Positions 33,996 to 42,728 of a stretch of DNA of 64,000 nt are shown here, piece after piece (within the stretch, counting starts at the first letter, position 1; every line of letters starts with the position of its first letter). Position numbers and translations under genes: made by a program. The stretch spans positions 1 through 64,000 of the forward strand of contig CAWDOU010000011.1 in the NCBI GenBank assembly GCA_963804055.1, read 5' to 3'. This DNA is from Bog-473 sp963804055 (GTDB lineage: Bacteria; Actinomycetota; Acidimicrobiia; Acidimicrobiales; RAAP-2). The notes under the pieces were generated by a model. It searched no databases. It was given only the letters and a program-made list of their open reading frames with translations, and had not been told where the DNA came from.

Positions 33996-36900
33996 ATGAG
34001 CACAACCACCATTTCCACCGCCTCTCGGGGGCGGCACGCCATCAGAAAGACTCCTCGTGAAGCCGGGCCCGAACGGCGCAGCTGGTACTGGGGCGGCTTC
34101 GCCGTGCTGGCCGCCCTGGCCTATGCGCCGCTCTTGGCGGTGCGTCCCGGTGTCGTCACGCCGGACACGAAGACGTACCTGTATCTCGATCCTGTGCGCT
34201 TCCTGAGCCAGGTCCCCTTCATGTGGAATCCGACGGTCGCGCTGGGCACGGTGACCCACGAATACATCGGCTACCTGCTGCCGATGGGTCCGTTCTACGT
34301 CGTCCTGCATGTCCTCGACGTGCCGGTGTGGGCGGCCCAGAGGCTCTGGATGGGCACGATCATCTTCGCCGCGGGAGCGGGCGTCCTCTACCTCTGTCGC
34401 GTGATGGGCCTGCGCGGGCCGGGCCCCATCGCCGCGGCAACCGCCTACATGCTGTCGCCCTACTTCCTGCAGTACGCGGCGCGCATCTCGGTCATCCTCC
34501 TCCCGTGGGCCGGGCTGCCCTTCATGCTCGCCTTCACGATCGTCGCGCTCCGCAGAGGGGGTTGGCGCGAGCCCGCCCTCTTCGCCATCGTCGTGGCGCT
34601 GGTGAGCGGCATCAACGCGAGCTCCATCATCTACGTCGCCGTGGCGCCCATCCTGTGGCTCCTCTACGCCGTGGTGGTCCTGCGCGAGTCCACCTGGCGC
34701 CACGCTCTGGCCACCGGGCTGCGCATCGCGGTGTTGACGTTGGGGGCGTGCCTGTGGTGGATGGCGGGGCTGGAGGTGGAGGCGGCCTACGGCGTCAATG
34801 TCCTCAAGTACACCGAGACCGTCTCGTCGACGTCACAGACCTCCAACCCGTCCGAGATCCTGCGCGGCCTGGGCTACTGGTACTTCTACGGCTCGGACCA
34901 CCTCGGCGCCTGGACCACCGCGGCCGTTCGCTTCACCCAGCAGATCGGCTTGCTGGTGACGTCCTACGCCGTCCCGGTGCTGGCCCTGGTCTCCGCGGCG
35001 TTCGTCCGCTGGCGCGAGCGCGCGTTCTTCCTCATGGTCCTGTTCCTCGGCATGGTGCTCTCGGTCGGGCCCTTCCCCTACAACGACCCGACTCGAATCG
35101 GCGGCGTCCTCAAGAACTTCATGACGAACACCACGGCCGGGCTGGCCCTGCGCTCGACCGACCGGGCGACGCCGGTCGTGCTCCTGGCACTGGCGATGCT
35201 GCTCGGGAGCGCGGTCACCGCGCTCTGGCGACGGCTGTCCGTCGTCGGCATCGCCACAGCTCTGCTCGTCGTCGGCCTCGTCCTGGCCAACAACCCCTCG
35301 ATCTTCAATGGCGAGGCCATCTCGGCCGGCTCCCTCGTCCAACCCGCCACGCTCCCCTCCTACCAACTCGCGGCGATCAAGCACCTGAACGCGACGCACC
35401 AGTCGACGCGGGTGTTCGCCATCCCGGGCAACGACTTCGCCAGCGACCGTTGGGGCAACACCGTGGACACGCCGCAGCCCGCGCTCTTGAACCGCAGCTT
35501 CGTGACCCGGGAACAGCAGATCATGGGCTCGATCGCCACAGCCGACACCCTGTTCGCGGTGGACGGCCCCTATCAGGACGGCACCGCCAACACGAACGCA
35601 CTGGCGCCCATGGCCCGCCTCATGGGTGCCGGCGACCTCCTGGTCGAGTACGACCAGCGCTACGAGCACTACGGCGTCCCGCACCCTCAGCTCCTGGCCC
35701 AGCTCCTCAGCCAGACCCCGCTGGGCCTCTCCGACCCGACCTCGTTCGGAGCCCCCCGCCCCAACGTCTCGACCTACTCGACGCTGAACGAGGCGGACCT
35801 GGCCGCACCGGCCAACCTCGCCTGGCCGAGCCCGCTCGTGGACTACACGGTGGCGAACCCCCGCCCGCTGCTGCGCGCCGAGTCCAACACGGGCGCCGTC
35901 GTCATGGAGGGCGACGCCACCGGCATCAACAACCTGGCCGGCCTGGGGCTGCTCAACAACGACAACGCCATCTACTACGCGGGCACCCTCGCCGGTGATC
36001 CCTCGCAGCTCCGCCAACTGGCCGGGCAGGGCGCGCAGCTGGTGCTGACCGACACCAACCGCAAGCAGGCCTTCCAGTGGGCCTCCATGACGGCCAACGC
36101 GGGGTTCACCGAGACGCCGAGCGACGATCCTGCCAAGACCGATCCCAGGGACAGCCCGATCGAGCTCTTCCCCGACGCCGGGCTCAACAGCAAGACGGTG
36201 GCGTCGTACGAGGGAGCGGTCAACATCACGTCCAGCAGCTACGGCAACGGCATCACCTACAACCCGGAGTACGCCGCCAGCAGCGCGATCGACAACAACT
36301 TCGACTCCGCCTGGATCACGGGCACCTTCGTCCCGGATCCGGCCGGCCAGTGGTGGCAGGCCCAATTCGCGCACCCCGTCACCACGAACCACATCACGCT
36401 CGTCCAGCCGCAGCGGGGCGACCGTTCGCGCTGGATCTCCTCCGTCACCCTCACGTTCGACGGGAAGAGCCCGCAGCGTTTCGAGCTCACGAAGGCCTCC
36501 CATGCGGAGTCGGGGCAGACCCTCACCTTCCCCACGCAGTCCTTCCACACGGTGCGGGTGACCATCGACAGCACGACCGACGACCACCAGGACTTCCACT
36601 CCGCCTCGGCCGTCGGGTTCTCCGAGGTCGAGATCCCCGGACAGATCGTGCGCCAGGTCATCGACATGCCGACGCAGATGCTCGGCAGCCTCGGGACGGC
36701 CTCCCAGGCCGACCGCCTCACGGTCGTCATGACCCGCGAGCGGGAGTCGCAGTACCCGCCGCGCGACGACCCCGAGACGACCATCTCACGCCAATTCACC
36801 CTGCCGACGGCGCGCACGTTCACCCTCGCAGGCAGCGCCAGCCTCTCCGCGCTCATCCCCGACGACGAGATCGACGACCTCGTGGGCCGCTCCAATTCGG

Positions 36901-38903
36901 GGGCCGGAGGCGAGATCACGGCCTACTCCTCGGGCCGGCTCCCCGGTGACCTCAACGCGACCGCATCGACGACCCTCGACGGCAATCCGAGCACCGCGTG
37001 GCAGCCGGGCCTGGGCATCGCCGCCCAGAACGGTGCGACCCTGACCTACGACCTCAAGGGCGACCACACGTTCAGCCAACTGAACCTCCAGGTGATCGCC
37101 GACGGCCGGCACTCGGTGCCCACCTCCATGACGATCACCTCGGGCACGCAGTCGCGCACGATCACCCTCCCGGCCATCGCCGACTCGACGGTGCCGGGGG
37201 CAACGGCCACCGTGCCCGTTTCCTTCGCACCGATCACCGGCTCGCATTTCGTGGTCACGTTCGACACGGTGCGTGCCGAGTCCGCCGGCAACTACTACTC
37301 GGCGGGAGCGCTGGCGCTCCCGCTCGGGATCGCCGAGATCGGCTTCCCCGGCGTGACGTCCGCTCCGACACCCGCGCAGCTCCCGGGCAACTGCGTGACG
37401 AACCTGCTCACCATTGACGGCAACCCGATCGACGTCAAGATCGTCGGGACGACGCAGCAGGCCCTCAGCGGCGGCGAGGTGCAGGTGGTCCCCTGCGGCC
37501 CCGACGCCGCAGGGATCCCGCTGAGTGCCGGCACGCACATCGTGGAGACGGCGACGGGGCACAACACGACCTGTGCGTCGGAACCGCAAACCTGCACGGG
37601 ATGGAACCTCGACCAGCTCACGCTGGATTCGTCCCCCGGTGGCGGAACGGGCTCGAGCGGATTCCCGACCTCGCAGGGCACCCCTGTGCTGTCGGCGACC
37701 CAGCCCGGCTCCGCCCCGGCGGTCACCCAGACCTCGAGCCACATCGACACGCTGACGGCAAAGGTGACCGGAGCGGCCCAGCCGTTCGAATTCGTCCTCG
37801 GCGAGAGCGTGAACAAGGGATGGAAGGCGGTCGCGCAGCCCGCTGCGGGTGCGCCGGCGGGATCGCACGCCGTGGACCTCGATCATTCGCAGCTCATCGA
37901 CAGCTTTGCCAACGGATGGCAGGTCACGCAGGCGGACCTGCAGGCCCTCGGCGGACCCGACTTCACCGTCACGCTGTCCTGGACCCCCCAGAAGGAGGTG
38001 TGGGCTGCCCTCGCGCTGTCCTCGGCCACGTTGGTGCTGTGCCTCCTGCTGGCCTTCCTGCCCACGCGATCCCGGCGCTGGCTGCGGGCGCGCCTGCCGC
38101 GGCGGCTGCGCGGTCCGGCCGGGCCGGACGCGCCCAAGTGGCCGGCGACGCCGTTCGACTCCCCCGCCCTGACTCTTCCCTTCGTGCGCGACCCCGCGGT
38201 GCGCCTCTCCGCCCGCCCGCTGACCTTCCTGCGGTCGCTCCTGATCGGCGCCGTCACGGCCGGCGTGGCGTCACTCGTCCTCCCTGGCGCGACCGCCCTC
38301 GCAGTCGGGGGCGTCGTGGTGCTGGGGCTCCTGCTGCCCTGGGCCCGCGTCATCGCCACAGTGGGCGCACTCGGTTTCATCGTCGCCGGCGCGCTCAACG
38401 TGATCCGAGGTCAACAGGTCCACCACTACGCACCCGGGTCGGACTGGGCGGGAGCGTTCGTGCACGCCGGCAACCTGGTCTGGATCGGGATGGCGCTGCT
38501 CCTCGCCGACGGCGTCATCTCCGCCTTCGGCCTCCGGACGAAGAGGCTCCGCGGCAGTCGGGCCTGGCGGGCCGGTGCGGGCGGCCAGGCCGGTGCCGAC
38601 GGTGCCGACGGTGCCGCCGGTGCCGACGGTGCCGGAGGTCCAGGTGGTCCGGACGGGCCCGGCGGCGACGGAGGCCCCGGGGATGGGAGCAGTCCCGACG
38701 GCGGGGCTCCGGCCGCCGCGCCCGACATGGGCGCTCCCGATGCGGCAGCCACGGCGGACGGGGCGGATCTCCCGGAGACGGCAGTCACTGCGGACGTGGC
38801 GGACACGGCCGACGACGACCACGACGCCGACGACGCCGAAGCGGAGGAAGAGCGCGTCCCGGAACCGGTCACCCAGTCCCTGAGCCCGCTGTCCGGCGCC
38901 TGA
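33996..38903 (+). CDS. AftD-like alpha-(1->3)-arabinofuranosyltransferase, giant membrane protein
   Basis: With ATG 33996 the protein has 1635 residues. The N-terminal third is a GT-C glycosyltransferase with many membrane helices; an acidic motif follows the first helix (VTPDTKTYLYLDP), as in AftD/DUF3367. Two beta-sandwich carbohydrate-binding-like regions follow, at about 745-875 (SSAIDNNFDSAWITGTF) and about 985-1110 (TASTTLDGNPSTAWQPG). Further helices lie at about 1335-1510. AftD adds arabinofuranose to envelope arabinans from decaprenyl-phosphoryl donors in mycobacteria. The acidic Gly/Ala/Asp tail (about 1525-1635) is partly encoded by 9-bp repeats. The exact sugar specificity is inferred. 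Confidence 0.82.
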   Translation: MSTTTISTASRGRHAIRKTPREAGPERRSWYWGGFAVLAALAYAPLLAVRPGVVTPDTKTYLYLDPVRFLSQVPFMWNPTVALGTVTHEYIGYLLPMGPFYVVLHVLDVPVWAAQRLWMGTIIFAAGAGVLYLCRVMGLRGPGPIAAATAYMLSPYFLQYAARISVILLPWAGLPFMLAFTIVALRRGGWREPALFAIVVALVSGINASSIIYVAVAPILWLLYAVVVLRESTWRHALATGLRIAVLTLGACLWWMAGLEVEAAYGVNVLKYTETVSSTSQTSNPSEILRGLGYWYFYGSDHLGAWTTAAVRFTQQIGLLVTSYAVPVLALVSAAFVRWRERAFFLMVLFLGMVLSVGPFPYNDPTRIGGVLKNFMTNTTAGLALRSTDRATPVVLLALAMLLGSAVTALWRRLSVVGIATALLVVGLVLANNPSIFNGEAISAGSLVQPATLPSYQLAAIKHLNATHQSTRVFAIPGNDFASDRWGNTVDTPQPALLNRSFVTREQQIMGSIATADTLFAVDGPYQDGTANTNALAPMARLMGAGDLLVEYDQRYEHYGVPHPQLLAQLLSQTPLGLSDPTSFGAPRPNVSTYSTLNEADLAAPANLAWPSPLVDYTVANPRPLLRAESNTGAVVMEGDATGINNLAGLGLLNNDNAIYYAGTLAGDPSQLRQLAGQGAQLVLTDTNRKQAFQWASMTANAGFTETPSDDPAKTDPRDSPIELFPDAGLNSKTVASYEGAVNITSSSYGNGITYNPEYAASSAIDNNFDSAWITGTFVPDPAGQWWQAQFAHPVTTNHITLVQPQRGDRSRWISSVTLTFDGKSPQRFELTKASHAESGQTLTFPTQSFHTVRVTIDSTTDDHQDFHSASAVGFSEVEIPGQIVRQVIDMPTQMLGSLGTASQADRLTVVMTRERESQYPPRDDPETTISRQFTLPTARTFTLAGSASLSALIPDDEIDDLVGRSNSGAGGEITAYSSGRLPGDLNATASTTLDGNPSTAWQPGLGIAAQNGATLTYDLKGDHTFSQLNLQVIADGRHSVPTSMTITSGTQSRTITLPAIADSTVPGATATVPVSFAPITGSHFVVTFDTVRAESAGNYYSAGALALPLGIAEIGFPGVTSAPTPAQLPGNCVTNLLTIDGNPIDVKIVGTTQQALSGGEVQVVPCGPDAAGIPLSAGTHIVETATGHNTTCASEPQTCTGWNLDQLTLDSSPGGGTGSSGFPTSQGTPVLSATQPGSAPAVTQTSSHIDTLTAKVTGAAQPFEFVLGESVNKGWKAVAQPAAGAPAGSHAVDLDHSQLIDSFANGWQVTQADLQALGGPDFTVTLSWTPQKEVWAALALSSATLVLCLLLAFLPTRSRRWLRARLPRRLRGPAGPDAPKWPATPFDSPALTLPFVRDPAVRLSARPLTFLRSLLIGAVTAGVASLVLPGATALAVGGVVVLGLLLPWARVIATVGALGFIVAGALNVIRGQQVHHYAPGSDWAGAFVHAGNLVWIGMALLLADGVISAFGLRTKRLRGSRAWRAGAGGQAGADGADGAAGADGAGGPGGPDGPGGDGGPGDGSSPDGGAPAAAPDMGAPDAAATADGADLPETAVTADVADTADDDHDADDAEAEEERVPEPVTQSLSPLSGA
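38592..38636. repeat. 9-bp in-frame tandem repeat in the AftD-like gene
   Basis: Five units of the GGTGCCGAC type lie at 38592-38636 and encode an Ala/Asp/Gly tail in the cytoplasmic or disordered C-terminus. Confidence 0.85.
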
Positions 38904-38955
38904 GGGGACGGCCGGTCGGGCCGGGACCGACGCGCGGGCTGCGGTTCTGCGACGC

Positions 38956-40176
38956 TCAGCCCCTGGTCGTCCGCGTCGCTTCCGCCGCCAACGCCTCGAG
39001 CGCCCGTCTGGCCGTGGCGTCCCAGGTGAACCAACGCGCCCGGCTGAGCGCACCCCGAGCCAGGCGGCTGCGCAGGACCTCGTCGCCCAGCACCCGGCCC
39101 AGCGCGCCCGCCAGCTCGTCCGGGTCCTCCACGAGGAGCCCCGACTCGCCGTCGAGGACCGCATCGGCGTGCCCGGCGATCGCCGTGGCCACGGCCGGCG
39201 TGCCGCAGGCGGCGGCCTCGGTCAGGGTCATCCCCCATCCCTCGCGCTGCGAGCTGCTGGCCACGACCCAGGCCTTCCGGTACCAGGCGACGAGCTCGTC
39301 GTCGTCGACCCGGCCGGGCAGGCTGACCCAGTCGGTGGCGCCCAGTTCGTCCCGCAACGCCTCGAGGGCGGCACGCTCGTAGCCTTCCCCGATGATGACC
39401 GCCTGCAGGTCGGGGTGGTCCTTCTTGACCTCCGCCAGGGAGCGCAGCAGGACGTCGAAACGCTTCACCGGCACCAGCCGGCCGACGGCGACGACCAGTG
39501 GTGCCGCGGAGCGCTGGCCACCGGGTGTGTAGCGGGCGTCCACCCCGGGGGGCGCCACGGTGATCTGCCCGCTCCCGATCCCCAAGAGGTCCACGATCTC
39601 GTCACGCGAGGAGTCCGACAGCGTCACAATGCGGCTCGACCGGTAGAAGCGGGGGGCGATCCGCTGCTCGGCCAGATTGCCGAGGCGGGCCAGCGTCGGG
39701 GGCAGCACCATGCCCCACATCTCGGCGTGCACGTGGTGCAGGAACACAATGCGCGGCCCCCGGTACCAGACGGGCGACAGGAAGGGCATGCCGTTCCAGA
39801 TCTCGACCAGCGCATCACCCTGGCGGTGCCCCATGCGGATGCCCTCCCAGGCCGCGCCGGGGAAGACGGCGTAGCGGCCGGACTGGCGCACGACCCGGTA
39901 GCCGTCCCGGGTCAGCGCCGCCGGGGCGCCCGGCACCGCCGACGTGCGGAAGGTCACGTCGAGGCCGGCGGCGGCCCACCGGGCGGCGATCTTGTGGGCG
40001 TGCAGCTCGGAGCCTCCGGCCTCCGGGTCGTCGAGGTCGCGCCAGGCGACGAAGTGGATCCGGCGCAGGCCCGCCTGGGAGGCGATGGTCGCCAGTACGT
40101 CGGACTCCGAGGCCCCCGTCCGGTCCTCGTGGGGCCCTTCGGGCGCGGCCGGTACCGGCCCCAGGTCGTCACCCAT
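38956..40176 (-). CDS. GT4-type glycosyltransferase
   Basis: The 406-residue protein is a GT-B fold retaining glycosyltransferase. The N-domain contains the DPEAGGSELHAHKIAARWAA loop and HHVHAEMWGMVL. The C-domain has the donor-binding VVAVGRLVPVKRFDVLLRSL and the EGWGMTLTEAAACGTPAVAT motif, with the catalytic-type glutamates. It probably adds a sugar to a lipid-linked glycan on the cytoplasmic side. It is the last gene of a minus-strand run, 6 nt after the flippase gene, and converges with the AftD-like gene. Donor and acceptor are unknown. Confidence 0.9.
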   Translation of the reverse strand: MGDDLGPVPAAPEGPHEDRTGASESDVLATIASQAGLRRIHFVAWRDLDDPEAGGSELHAHKIAARWAAAGLDVTFRTSAVPGAPAALTRDGYRVVRQSGRYAVFPGAAWEGIRMGHRQGDALVEIWNGMPFLSPVWYRGPRIVFLHHVHAEMWGMVLPPTLARLGNLAEQRIAPRFYRSSRIVTLSDSSRDEIVDLLGIGSGQITVAPPGVDARYTPGGQRSAAPLVVAVGRLVPVKRFDVLLRSLAEVKKDHPDLQAVIIGEGYERAALEALRDELGATDWVSLPGRVDDDELVAWYRKAWVVASSSQREGWGMTLTEAAACGTPAVATAIAGHADAVLDGESGLLVEDPDELAGALGRVLGDEVLRSRLARGALSRARWFTWDATARRALEALAAEATRTTRG

Positions 40177-40182
40177 CGGGCG

Positions 40183-41661
40183 TCAGGTTAGCCCTATGAC
40201 CTGCTCCGACTGTCGGACCCTGTGGACGATCACGAAGCCGCACAGGATCACCGCCAGGACCGCCGCCTGGACCACCACGTCCACCCAGGCTGTGGCCAGA
40301 GGTGCCCCGTGCACGGTCAGCACCGCCACGGTGAGGGCCGCCGCGCCACCGACCAGCACTGCAGCGACCCAGCGCCGGCCCACGGCGAGCAGGTACATGG
40401 TCAAGATCACCGAGACGCTCAGCATGATCATGGCGAACACGAGGGGTGCCAAGGCGTCGGCGGCCGACGTGTAGGCGTGGTGGAAGAAGATCTGGAGGAA
40501 CTGCTCGGGCGCCACGACGGCCACGGCCAGGAGGAACACCGAGGGGACGGCCAGCAGCACGAGGACCACCCCCAGCTGCCGGAGCGCATGGCCACCCTGG
40601 CGCCAGCGGATGGCGGCCTCGGGGAGCAGGTAGCCCCCCAGGACGACGGCGCCGAACACGATGGCCTTGCTGGTGACCGACACCGCGGCATAGGCGCCGC
40701 TGTGCGACGGGTTGTCGCGACCGACCACGAGCACGTCGACGTTCTGGAGCACGGCCACCATGGAGAGGCACACCGAGGCCACGACCAGGTCGATCACGAC
40801 CGTGCGGCGCACCGAGCGCTGGCCGGTCAGCAGCGCATCGGGGCGCAGCGACGCCACCCAGCTGCCGGCGTCGACCAGGCGGAGCGCCGTCCCGCCGGCC
40901 CAGGCCCGCACCGACGCCCAGCGGGCGTGGGTGGTCGCGGCGACCTCGCCGATCAGCACCCCGACCGCCGCGCCGGAGGGACCGAACCCGGCTGCGACCA
41001 GCGCCACGACAGCGACCACCCGGAATCCCATCTCGACCAGCAGGTTGACCGCCAGCGGCCGGTAGGACCGGTGGGCCTGCAGCAGGCCCCGGTCGAGCGA
41101 CAGCAGGACGAAGAAAGCCGCCGCGGTGAGTATGGCGGCAATGCCGATGCCGCTCTGCTGGTTGAGCAGCACCGCCACGCCGTGCCGGCTGGTGAAGACC
41201 ACGGCCGCCCACACCAGGACGATCAGCGTGCACTGGCGGTGCACCCGGCCCGCCCACCGGCGCACCAGATGCCCGGTCCCGTCTTCGTGCCACACGGTGA
41301 CCCGCCGCACCACGGCGACCACCACGGCCGAGCCGGGCATGGAGAGGATGAGGTAGAGGCCGGTCAGCTGGTTGAGGACGCCGTAGCTGTGCGGCGACAG
41401 CAGGCGGGCCAGGGCGACGGTGAGGACGACGCTGGCCCCGTTGGCGATGACCCCCGCGGCGGCGAGGGGCCCGGCCTGGAGCAGGCCGGCGCGCATGGAC
41501 TCCACACCGGGCCGCGCCGACGCATCGAGAAGCAGTTCGGCACCGAGGTTGGGCCCGACCGCGTTCGGCGCCAGGGCCATTGCAGCGGGCACCGCCTCGA
41601 CCACGACCTCGGCGGCCGGCGCGTCGGCCTCTGACCCCGCGGCGACCTCGGGGTCGATCAC
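40183..41661 (-). CDS. Wzx-like polysaccharide flippase
   Basis: The 492-residue protein has about 12-14 hydrophobic segments and the polysaccharide-transporter pattern: ANGASVVLTVALARLLSPHS near residue 75, where the fold begins, then YGVLNQLTGLYLI. A 65-residue soluble acidic N-terminal extension precedes the first helix. Members of this MOP superfamily flip lipid-linked oligosaccharides across the membrane. The ATG overlaps the upstream SGNH gene by 4 nt and the GT4 gene follows after 6 nt, consistent with one operon for surface polysaccharide export. Confidence 0.85.
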   Translation of the reverse strand: MIDPEVAAGSEADAPAAEVVVEAVPAAMALAPNAVGPNLGAELLLDASARPGVESMRAGLLQAGPLAAAGVIANGASVVLTVALARLLSPHSYGVLNQLTGLYLILSMPGSAVVVAVVRRVTVWHEDGTGHLVRRWAGRVHRQCTLIVLVWAAVVFTSRHGVAVLLNQQSGIGIAAILTAAAFFVLLSLDRGLLQAHRSYRPLAVNLLVEMGFRVVAVVALVAAGFGPSGAAVGVLIGEVAATTHARWASVRAWAGGTALRLVDAGSWVASLRPDALLTGQRSVRRTVVIDLVVASVCLSMVAVLQNVDVLVVGRDNPSHSGAYAAVSVTSKAIVFGAVVLGGYLLPEAAIRWRQGGHALRQLGVVLVLLAVPSVFLLAVAVVAPEQFLQIFFHHAYTSAADALAPLVFAMIMLSVSVILTMYLLAVGRRWVAAVLVGGAAALTVAVLTVHGAPLATAWVDVVVQAAVLAVILCGFVIVHRVRQSEQVIGLT

Positions 41662-42611
41662 GCTCCGGCCTTCGCCGCCGTTTCGCCCTCCATGCCGATC
41701 CTGTCCACCTCAGGCAGGATCTGGCGCTGCAGCAGGACACCGCCGGCCAGGCTGACGTGGATGCCGTCGGTGTAGCGCACCCGGACGCCCCCGACCGACG
41801 GCGTGTAGGCGCCGTTCGGGCTCAGCATCTTGTTGAGGTCGACGACGGTGACCTCGCCGGACGGCTGCGCCCGGGCCACCTGCGCCAGGAGTGCGTTGTA
41901 GGCGCGGGTGCGGTCCGGGGAGTTCTCCGGCCAGGGGAGGCCGTCGGGCTGCCGCGCACTGGGGTCGATGTAGGGCATTGTGAACAGGACCACTTTTGCA
42001 CCAAACGAGTGGAAGATGGAGATGGCGCCCTCCAGGTCTGCGCTCAGGTGCGCGTCCCACACCGGCTCGCCCACGTGCACCCACCGCCCGTCGAGCAGGT
42101 GGTCGGAGACCTCCCAGCGGCCGAGCCCGAGGGCCACCACCTGGGGGCGCTGGCTCGCCATGAGCAGGGGCCAGGTGGTGCGCCAGCCCACACAGCCCTG
42201 CGTGGCCGGTCCGACGGTGCCGGAGGTGACGACCTGCAACTGGGGGTCGAGATCGCATCCGATGGTGGCCTCGTCGGCCACCGCGACGCCGTAGGACGTG
42301 TGCGCCCCCTCGGACAGGCCCATGCCCAGGGTCATGGCGATGGAGTCGCCGAGGATCAGGAGGCGGACGGGATGCGCACCGAAGGCACCCGTGCGGCCCA
42401 GGGCCGAGCGCTCCGCCGAGGTCAGGCCGAGCGGCAGGGCCTGCGCCACCCTCGCCCCGCCGTCGGCCCCGGCGGCCGACACCGGCCGCCCCGGAGCCGT
42501 GGCAGAGGAGCTGGCGGAGGCGCCGGTGCCCGACGCCAGCAGAGAGACCGCACCGACCAGGGAGACGGTGCCGAGCAGGGCTCGCGCAGCAGAACGTCTC
42601 AGGATCCCCAC
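41658..42611 (-). CDS. Secreted SGNH hydrolase-like protein of the glycan operon
   Basis: GTG 42611 is favoured because AGGAGGGGA lies just upstream; the frame also opens at 42695. The 317-residue protein has an N-terminal hydrophobic export segment (ALLGTVSLVGAVSLLASGTG) and SGNH blocks RLLILGDSIAMTLG and DGIHVSLAGG near the C-terminus. The VALGLGRWEVSD segment fills the middle. This form is like the extracytoplasmic SGNH domain that transfers or removes acyl groups on glycans. It precedes the flippase with a 4-nt overlap. Modification of the exported polysaccharide is inferred. Confidence 0.82.
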   Translation of the reverse strand: MGILRRSAARALLGTVSLVGAVSLLASGTGASASSSATAPGRPVSAAGADGGARVAQALPLGLTSAERSALGRTGAFGAHPVRLLILGDSIAMTLGMGLSEGAHTSYGVAVADEATIGCDLDPQLQVVTSGTVGPATQGCVGWRTTWPLLMASQRPQVVALGLGRWEVSDHLLDGRWVHVGEPVWDAHLSADLEGAISIFHSFGAKVVLFTMPYIDPSARQPDGLPWPENSPDRTRAYNALLAQVARAQPSGEVTVVDLNKMLSPNGAYTPSVGGVRVRYTDGIHVSLAGGVLLQRQILPEVDRIGMEGETAAKAGA

Positions 42612-42728
42612 TCCCCTCCTCGCCGATCGGCCACCGGGTCGTGCACGCCCCCCACACGGGGAGGGACGTCGCCCTCCGGGGTTGCATCGGCCCAAAGGTG
42701 CCCCAAGTTGACCATTTTCACCTCGGCG